Shown: one piece after another, positions 20,889-25,754 of the stretch | Numbering within the stretch: position 1 is the stretch's first letter | Layout: every line of letters starts with the position of its first letter | The notes under the pieces: model-generated | Database searches by the model: none | What the model was told of the DNA's origin: nothing | The model's input: only the letters and a program-made list of their open reading frames with translations | Translations under genes and position numbers: made by a program | Virus record (IMG/VR): IMGVR_UViG_3300026518_000678 | Span: 1-25,754 of that record | Source of the DNA: a virus | Reading direction: 5' to 3' (one strand) | Length of the DNA stretch: 25,754 bases

Positions 20889-21428
20889 ATGGGGATTTCC
20901 ATCCGGGCCTACGGTCGCCATCGCGGGGTGTCGGATGCGGCAGTGCGCAAGGCCATCAAGGCCGGGCGCATCACGCCTGAGCCGGACGGCACCATCGATC
21001 CGAACAAGGCCGATGCAGAGTGGGCGGCCAACACCGACACTTCGCAACAACGCAAGGCCCAGGCCCAGCGAGCGGTGCCGGTGGAAGCAATCAATGCGGT
21101 ACGGGAGGCCACTGGAGAAACGGCATTGCCCGCTGGTGGCACGACACTGTTGCAGGCCCGCACCGCCAATGAGGTGCTCAAGGCTCAGACCGCCAAGGTA
21201 CGCCTTGCCCGTCTCAAGGGAGAACTGGTCGATCGTGCCAAGGCGCTGGCTCACGTGTTCAAGCTGGCGCGGGCCGAACGAGATGCCTGGCTGAACTGGC
21301 CGGCCCGGGTCTCGAGCCAGATGGCGGCAGAGCTGAGCGTCGATGCGCACGCATTGCATGTGCTGCTTGAGCGTGAGGTGCGCCGCCACCTCGAGGAACT
21401 CGGGGATCCCGCCCCCAGGGTGGACTGA
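20889..21428 (+). CDS. Phage terminase small subunit-like protein
   Basis: A 179-residue protein with an N-terminal helix-turn-helix (ISIRAYGRHRGVSDAAVRKA, then IKAGRITPEPDGTIDPNKAD), the pattern of Nu1-like small terminases and phage proteins labelled as elements of external origin. A helical coiled-coil-prone middle part (ANEVLKAQTAKVRLARLKGE) and WLNWPARVSSQMAAEL, with LLEREVRRHLEEL, complete it. It would bind packaging sites on phage DNA and recruit the large subunit, encoded 8 bp downstream. ATG is used. The call rests on pattern and position. Confidence 0.85.
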   Translation: MGISIRAYGRHRGVSDAAVRKAIKAGRITPEPDGTIDPNKADAEWAANTDTSQQRKAQAQRAVPVEAINAVREATGETALPAGGTTLLQARTANEVLKAQTAKVRLARLKGELVDRAKALAHVFKLARAERDAWLNWPARVSSQMAAELSVDAHALHVLLEREVRRHLEELGDPAPRVD

Positions 21429-21436
21429 CATGTGCT

Positions 21437-23341
21437 GTGTTCGAGTATGAAGGCTTTGACGCCATCGACCGCGCGTGGCGCGAGGGGCTAACACCCGATC
21501 CGCAGCTCTCTGTTTCTGAGTGGGCCGATCGCTACCGGATGCTCTCGTCCAGGTCGGCCTCTGAACCGGGGCGTTGGGCGACCCGGCGTACCCCATACCT
21601 GAAGGCAATCATGGACTCCCTGTCGCCGGCCTCGCCGGTTGAGCGGGTGGTGTTTATGAAGGGTGCGCAGGTAGGCGGCACCGAGTGCGGCAACAACTGG
21701 ATCGGCTACTGCATCCACCTGGCGCCGGGCCCGATGATGGCAGTCTCTCCCACGGTGGAGATGGCCAAGCGCAACTCCAAGCAACGTATCGATCCGCTGA
21801 TCGAGGAGTCGACTGCGCTATCCGAGCGCATCTCGCCGTCACGTTCGCGTGATGCCGGCAATACGGTGCTGGCCAAGGAGTTCCGTGGCGGTGTGCTGGT
21901 GATGACCGGCGCCAACAGCGCAGTGGGCCTGCGCTCAATGCCGGTGCGCTATTTGTTTCTCGACGAGGTGGATGGTTATCCGGCTGACGTTGATGGTGAA
22001 GGTGATGCCATCCAGCTGGCCGAGGCGCGTACGCGCACCTTTGCGCGTCGCAAGATACTCATCGTTTCTACACCGACGGTATCGGGAGTGAGTCCGATCG
22101 AACGCGAGTTCGAATCCTCGGACCAGCGTCGCTACTTCTTGCCCTGTCCGCACTGCGGGCACCGGCAGTGGCTGCGCTTCGAACAGCTGCGCTGGATATG
22201 GGGTGAGCCAGAGACCGCTCACTACGTCTGCGAATCCTGCGAAGACGAGATCCAGGAACAACACAAGACCTGGATGCTCGAGCAGGGCGAGTGGCGCGCC
22301 ATGACGCCCGAGAATGCGGGCAAGACCGTGGGTTTTCATTTGTCGTCGCTCTACAGCCCGTTGGGCTGGCGCTCCTGGGCGGATATCGCAACGGCTTGGG
22401 AACAGGCGCAAGGTTCCGCTACCCGGCTCAAGGCGTTCAAGAACACCGAACTGGGTGAGACCTGGGTGGAGGAAGGTGAAGCGCCTGACTGGGAGCGTCT
22501 ACTGGAGCGGCGAGAGGATTATCGCATCGGTGTCATTCCTGCTGGTGGCCTCCTTCTGGTCGGTGGCGCCGACGTACAGAAGGATCGTATCGAGGCCTCG
22601 GTCTGGGCCTTTGGTCGCGGCAAAGAAGCGTGGCTCATTGAGCACCGGGTGCTCATGGGTGATACCGCCCGCGATGCTGTCTGGAAGCAACTGGCCGAAC
22701 TGTTGAATGAAACATGGACCCACGACAGCGGCACCCATTTGCCGTTGGTGCGCTTTGCCATCGACACCGGGTTCGCAACCCAAGAGACCTATTCCTTTGT
22801 ACGCCGCATGCGGGATAGCCGACTTATGGCGGTCAAGGGTGTGGCTCGAGGCGCGGCGTTAGTGGGTATGCCAACAGCGGTGGATGTGACAGCCGACGGC
22901 AAGCGGCTGCGACGTGGCATCAAGGTGTTCGCAGTGGCCGGCGCCATCGCCAAACTCGAGTTCTACAACAACCTGCGCAAGACCGTGGAGGTCAGCGAGG
23001 ACGGCGAGATCCAATACCCGGAAGGCTATGTCCATCTGCCCAAGGTGGACGCGGAGTTCGTCAAGCAACTCTGCGCCGAGCAGTTAATCACCCGGCGCAA
23101 CCGAAACGGCTTTCCGGTACGCGAGTGGCAGAAGCTGCGCGAGCGCAACGAGGCGCTCGACTGCTATGTCTACGCCCGTGCCGCGGCCAGTGCCGCGGGG
23201 CTCGACCGTTTCGAGGAGCGTCATTGGCGCGAACTGGAACGTCAACTGATGCCGGTAACCACCACCAACCCTGAATCGAAAACAAGCCGCCCGCGAGCGA
23301 AGCGGAGCGTAATCAAGAGTTCCTGGATGAATCGCACATGA
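21437..23341 (+). CDS. Phage terminase large subunit (GpA family)
   Basis: A 634-residue packaging motor and endonuclease. Walker A is GAQVGGTE (76-83) and Walker B is YLFLDEVDG (172-180). A four-Cys zinc module follows (CPHCGH ~234, CESCEDE ~264). The nuclease half has GGADVQKDRIEASVWAFGRG and FAIDTGFATQETYSF with acidic residues for metal binding. The start is a GTG, chosen as the first in-frame start after the upstream stop. It matches lambda gpA-like terminases in length and layout. It cuts concatemers and pumps DNA into the prohead. It overlaps the next gene by 4 nt (ATGA). Confidence 0.96.
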   Translation: MFEYEGFDAIDRAWREGLTPDPQLSVSEWADRYRMLSSRSASEPGRWATRRTPYLKAIMDSLSPASPVERVVFMKGAQVGGTECGNNWIGYCIHLAPGPMMAVSPTVEMAKRNSKQRIDPLIEESTALSERISPSRSRDAGNTVLAKEFRGGVLVMTGANSAVGLRSMPVRYLFLDEVDGYPADVDGEGDAIQLAEARTRTFARRKILIVSTPTVSGVSPIEREFESSDQRRYFLPCPHCGHRQWLRFEQLRWIWGEPETAHYVCESCEDEIQEQHKTWMLEQGEWRAMTPENAGKTVGFHLSSLYSPLGWRSWADIATAWEQAQGSATRLKAFKNTELGETWVEEGEAPDWERLLERREDYRIGVIPAGGLLLVGGADVQKDRIEASVWAFGRGKEAWLIEHRVLMGDTARDAVWKQLAELLNETWTHDSGTHLPLVRFAIDTGFATQETYSFVRRMRDSRLMAVKGVARGAALVGMPTAVDVTADGKRLRRGIKVFAVAGAIAKLEFYNNLRKTVEVSEDGEIQYPEGYVHLPKVDAEFVKQLCAEQLITRRNRNGFPVREWQKLRERNEALDCYVYARAAASAAGLDRFEERHWRELERQLMPVTTTNPESKTSRPRAKRSVIKSSWMNRT

Positions 23342-23814
23342 GTGTAATCGAAGGCGTCTACCACAACCCTGACACCGGCATCGACGAAAGGCGGCTGATC
23401 GCCTGCGATGCCGAAGGCCGGCTGCTCGGCGCCCAGGCTCCGGGATCATCGGCGAGCGGCATGCGTGCCGATGTTTTTGCTGTCGGGGCGCTGGAACGCG
23501 GCGAGAGTGTTACCACCGATCCGATCGACCTCGGTGAATCGCACGGATACACGCTGCTGATCGCCCGCAAACTGGGCACCGCCTCGCGCAACGAAGCGAT
23601 GGAGATCCAGACCTCAGTGGACGGCACCCGCTGGCTACCGGGCGCCGGATTCTATCTCGATGCCAATGTCGCCTGGTATCAACCGGACAGCGGCAGCGAT
23701 TACTTCACCGTACAGGGACGGCCGGTAGGCCGCTTCGCCCGAGTCGTGTTCCAGAACGGCAACCGACCACAGACCGATCTGGTGCTCGAACTGGCCGCAC
23801 TGGCAGGCGCCTGA
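23338..23814 (+). CDS. Phage head-module protein, unknown
   Basis: A 158-residue beta-rich protein between terminase and the gpW-like joiner. Segments such as DERRLIACDAEGRLLG, ESHGYTLLIARKLGTASR and TSVDGTRWLPGAGFYLDAN, with RFARVVFQNGN, suggest a beta-sandwich of the carbohydrate-binding or head-decoration type. The ATG overlaps the terminase stop (ATGA). I do not recognise a family. Lambda has no counterpart in this place, so it may be a virion accessory protein. Confidence 0.8.
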   Translation: MSVIEGVYHNPDTGIDERRLIACDAEGRLLGAQAPGSSASGMRADVFAVGALERGESVTTDPIDLGESHGYTLLIARKLGTASRNEAMEIQTSVDGTRWLPGAGFYLDANVAWYQPDSGSDYFTVQGRPVGRFARVVFQNGNRPQTDLVLELAALAGA

Positions 23815-23815
23815 T

Positions 23816-24022
23816 ATGGCCTGGACCCAAGCCGATCGCGAGGCCCTGGAGCGGGCGCTGGCCAAGGGCGAGCGACGCGTGACCTTTGGCGACAAGACAG
23901 TGGAGTACCGTTCGGTGGAGGAGCTTCGTGAGGCACTGCGCGAGATCGACGCGCAACTCGCACGCAATCAGGGACGCCCCCCGGTTCGCCAGATCCGCGT
24001 CACCACCGACAAGGGCCTTTGA
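23816..24022 (+). CDS. gpW-like head-tail joining protein
   Basis: A 68-residue protein of the gpW family: MAWTQADREALERALAKGER, then VEYRSVEELREALREIDAQL. Alpha-beta-alpha layout and size agree with lambda gpW (68 residues), which plugs the portal after DNA packaging and helps attach the tail. The position between terminase and portal is the classical lambda order. The start follows a TGATATG junction. Confidence 0.92.
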   Translation: MAWTQADREALERALAKGERRVTFGDKTVEYRSVEELREALREIDAQLARNQGRPPVRQIRVTTDKGL

Positions 24023-24031
24023 GGCGTGGGG

Positions 24032-25471
24032 GTGATCGATTTCTTTCGCGCCCGCTTCGGCAGGGCGAAGCCCACCTATGACGCGGCAGGACACGGCCGG
24101 CGAACACTCGCCTGGTGGGTAGGAAATCCCGGTCCCGCAGACGCGCTTGCCGATACGCTCGATCAGCTGCGGGCCAAAAGCCGCGACCAGGTGCGCCGTA
24201 ACGCCTGGGCGGCGGCGGGCCTCGAGGCGTTTGTCGCCAACGCCGTCGGCACTGGTATCAAACCGCAGAGCCTGATCGACGACGCCGAACTTCGCAAACA
24301 GATCCAGGCGCTGTGGTGGGAGTGGTCGGATGAGGCTGACAGCGTGGGGCTCACCGACTTCTACGGCCTGCAGGCGCTTGCCTGCCGGGCGATGTTGGAG
24401 GGCGGCGAGTGTTTCATCCGAATGCGCCCGCGCCAGCCGGAGGACGGCATGAGCGTGCCGCTGCAGTTGCAGCTGCTGGAGTCGGAGCATGTACCGACCA
24501 CGCTCAACACCTTGGCCGACAACGGCAACACCATTCGTGCCGGCATCGAGTTCGATCGACTCGGCCGCCGCGTCGCCTACCACATGACCCGGGTGCATCC
24601 GAACGATGCCGCCACACAACCCGGCGCCGATCGGCTCACCATTGTACGCGTGGCGGCCGATCAGGTCATCCACCTGTTCCGGCCATTGCGTCCGGGACAG
24701 CTCCGCGGAGAGCCCTGGCTGGCCCGTGCCCTGATCAAACTCGATGAGCTGGACCAGTACGACGACGCCGAGCTGGTGCGCAAAAAGACCGCCGCCATGT
24801 TCGCCGGCTTCATCACCCGCCAGAGTCCTGAGGACAACCTGATGGGTGAAGGAGAAGGGGATGCGTCGGGGGCAGCGCTTGCCGGCCTGGAACCCGGCAC
24901 CTTGCAGATCCTGGAACCCGGTGAGGACGTGAAGTTCTCCGATCCGGCTGATCTGGGAAACGCCTATGCCGATTTCATGCGCCAGCAGTTTCGAGCGGTA
25001 GCCGCGGCGATGGGCATCACCTACGAAATGCTCACCGGTGACCTCACGCAGGTGAACTACTCGTCGATCCGCGCGGGATTGCTGGAGTTTCGCCGCCGTT
25101 GTGAGGCGATCCAGCACGGGGTGATCGTGCACCAGTTCTGTCGCCCGGTGTGGAACGCCTGGATGGATCAGGCGGTGCTTTCAGGAACCCTTGAGCTGCC
25201 TGGTTATGCCAATGAACGTCGCCGCTGGCGTGCCGTGAAGTGGATCCCGCAAGGCTGGCAGTGGGTGGATCCGCAGAAGGAGTTCAACGCCATGCTCACC
25301 GCCATCCAGTCAGGCCTGATGAGCCGCTCCGAGGCGATCTCAGCCTTCGGCTACGACGCCGAGGACATCGATCGCGAGATCGCTGTGGACAACGCCAGGG
25401 CTGACGAGCTGGGACTAATTTTCGACTCTGATCCCCGTCACGGCAAGCGCGGCACGACCGGAGCCCAGTGA
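24032..25471 (+). CDS. Phage portal protein, lambda gpB family
   Basis: A 479-residue portal protein forming the dodecameric vertex ring through which DNA enters. Family features: DQLRAKSRDQVRRNAWAAAG, NAVGTGIKPQS, SDEADSVGLTDFYGLQALAC, ECFIRM, HLFRPLRPGQLRGEPWLA, and the strongly conserved QFRAVAAAMGITYEMLTGDL with NYSSIRAGLLEFRR. I chose the GTG at 24032, which has GAGG 7 nt upstream; an in-frame GTG at 24026 is too close to it. It is followed not by the usual head protease but by a convergent toxin gene. Confidence 0.96.
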   Translation: MIDFFRARFGRAKPTYDAAGHGRRTLAWWVGNPGPADALADTLDQLRAKSRDQVRRNAWAAAGLEAFVANAVGTGIKPQSLIDDAELRKQIQALWWEWSDEADSVGLTDFYGLQALACRAMLEGGECFIRMRPRQPEDGMSVPLQLQLLESEHVPTTLNTLADNGNTIRAGIEFDRLGRRVAYHMTRVHPNDAATQPGADRLTIVRVAADQVIHLFRPLRPGQLRGEPWLARALIKLDELDQYDDAELVRKKTAAMFAGFITRQSPEDNLMGEGEGDASGAALAGLEPGTLQILEPGEDVKFSDPADLGNAYADFMRQQFRAVAAAMGITYEMLTGDLTQVNYSSIRAGLLEFRRRCEAIQHGVIVHQFCRPVWNAWMDQAVLSGTLELPGYANERRRWRAVKWIPQGWQWVDPQKEFNAMLTAIQSGLMSRSEAISAFGYDAEDIDREIAVDNARADELGLIFDSDPRHGKRGTTGAQ

Positions 25472-25475
25472 TCCG

Positions 25476-25754
25476 TCAGCGTTTCAGGTCGCGGTAGAAG
25501 TTCTCGTGGGGGCCGACGGCCTCGAGATAGATCAGGCGCAGCTCGTCTTCACGGGTATAGCCCAGAAGATAGAGCTGGCCTTGGCTGCGGAACTTATAGA
25601 CCCAGAGGCGGGCTAGATCGCCTTTCTTCTTTTCGCCGACGTCGGGGTTTTCAGAAACAACCTCCACCGCGTCATCGACGGTGGCGACGACGTTGTCGTG
25701 GAGTTTCTTGTAGGCGCGGGCGAAGCGGCGTGTCTGCCGCACCTCCCAGCTCAT
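25476..25754 (-). CDS. RelE/ParE family toxin
   Basis: A 92-residue basic protein with the RelE/ParE fold pattern: an N-terminal RQTRRFARAYKKLHDNV helical pair, ENPDVGEKKKGDLARLWVYK (strand and loop), and YLLGYTREDELRLIYLEAVG then HENFYRDLKR at the C-terminus. Such toxins cut ribosome-bound mRNA (RelE) or poison gyrase (ParE); which applies cannot be told. Its ATG is the last three bases of the window, so the gene is complete, but any antitoxin, upstream or downstream in the usual order, is off the right edge (the portal occupies the other side). It sits 4 bp from the portal in convergent orientation. Confidence 0.88.
   Translation of the reverse strand: MSWEVRQTRRFARAYKKLHDNVVATVDDAVEVVSENPDVGEKKKGDLARLWVYKFRSQGQLYLLGYTREDELRLIYLEAVGPHENFYRDLKR

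Noticed and set aside
23705-25132. 475-residue leftward open frame
   Set aside because: It is antisense to the gpW and portal genes and shows no domain pattern.

Overview
The window reads as the left part of an integrated, lambda-like (siphovirus-type) prophage in a GC-rich proteobacterium, most likely a gammaproteobacterium. The gammaproteobacterial guess rests on the tRNA-Ser(GGA) gene at the left, which has the enterobacterial-type anticodon arm and long variable arm; the exact taxon cannot be read from this sequence. The prophage runs off the right edge, so only its integration, cargo, replication and packaging/portal modules are visible.

Layout. 1-348: 3' end of an IS transposase with a DDE integrase core. 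430-558: tRNA-Ser(GGA) with its own strong terminator, the probable chromosomal anchor. 840-3203 (leftward): four translationally coupled genes, namely a small ORF, a DUF2924 protein, a large serine recombinase and a HTH-like protein. 3336-7626: an accessory block of two divergent operons. The leftward one is XRE repressor, ImmA/IrrE metalloprotease, Mrr-like PD-(D/E)XK nuclease, small CxxC protein. The rightward one is two unrecognised proteins, the second ending in a winged-helix-like domain. The two operons share a compact promoter region in which the -35 boxes overlap. 7631-9233 (leftward): an AbiEi/AbiEii-type toxin-antitoxin pair with a clear operator over its promoter.

9456-18299 (rightward) is a tightly packed early region: excisionase-like HTH protein, two conserved-looking unknowns, a RecA-fold ATPase (Sak4-like), a DUF669-like ssDNA-binding candidate, a DEAH helicase, a small zinc protein, a Cas4/RecB-like nuclease, a TOPRIM primase/RepA-like helicase, a RuvC-like resolvase and small late-early genes. 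Between the primase-helicase and the resolvase lies a dense cluster of a 10-bp motif (CTGCAAACTG) in both orientations beside a perfect 16-bp palindrome, a good candidate for the phage replication origin. 18609-19913 is a ParB-N/DNA-methyltransferase fusion. 19917-20769 is a small leftward operon (DUF3489 and two tiny proteins).

20889-25471 (rightward) is the packaging and head-assembly module: small terminase-like protein, GpA-type large terminase, a small unknown, a gpW-like head-tail joiner and the lambda gpB-type portal. A leftward RelE/ParE-type toxin gene follows the portal and its start codon is the last three bases of the window; any antitoxin lies outside.

The genes fit one functional story: recombinase for integration, cargo for host competition or prophage stability, a self-contained recombination-dependent replication module, then packaging. 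The most interesting part is the 3336-7626 cargo, whose regulator/protease/nuclease composition resembles defence or stress-response loci but which I cannot match to a named system.
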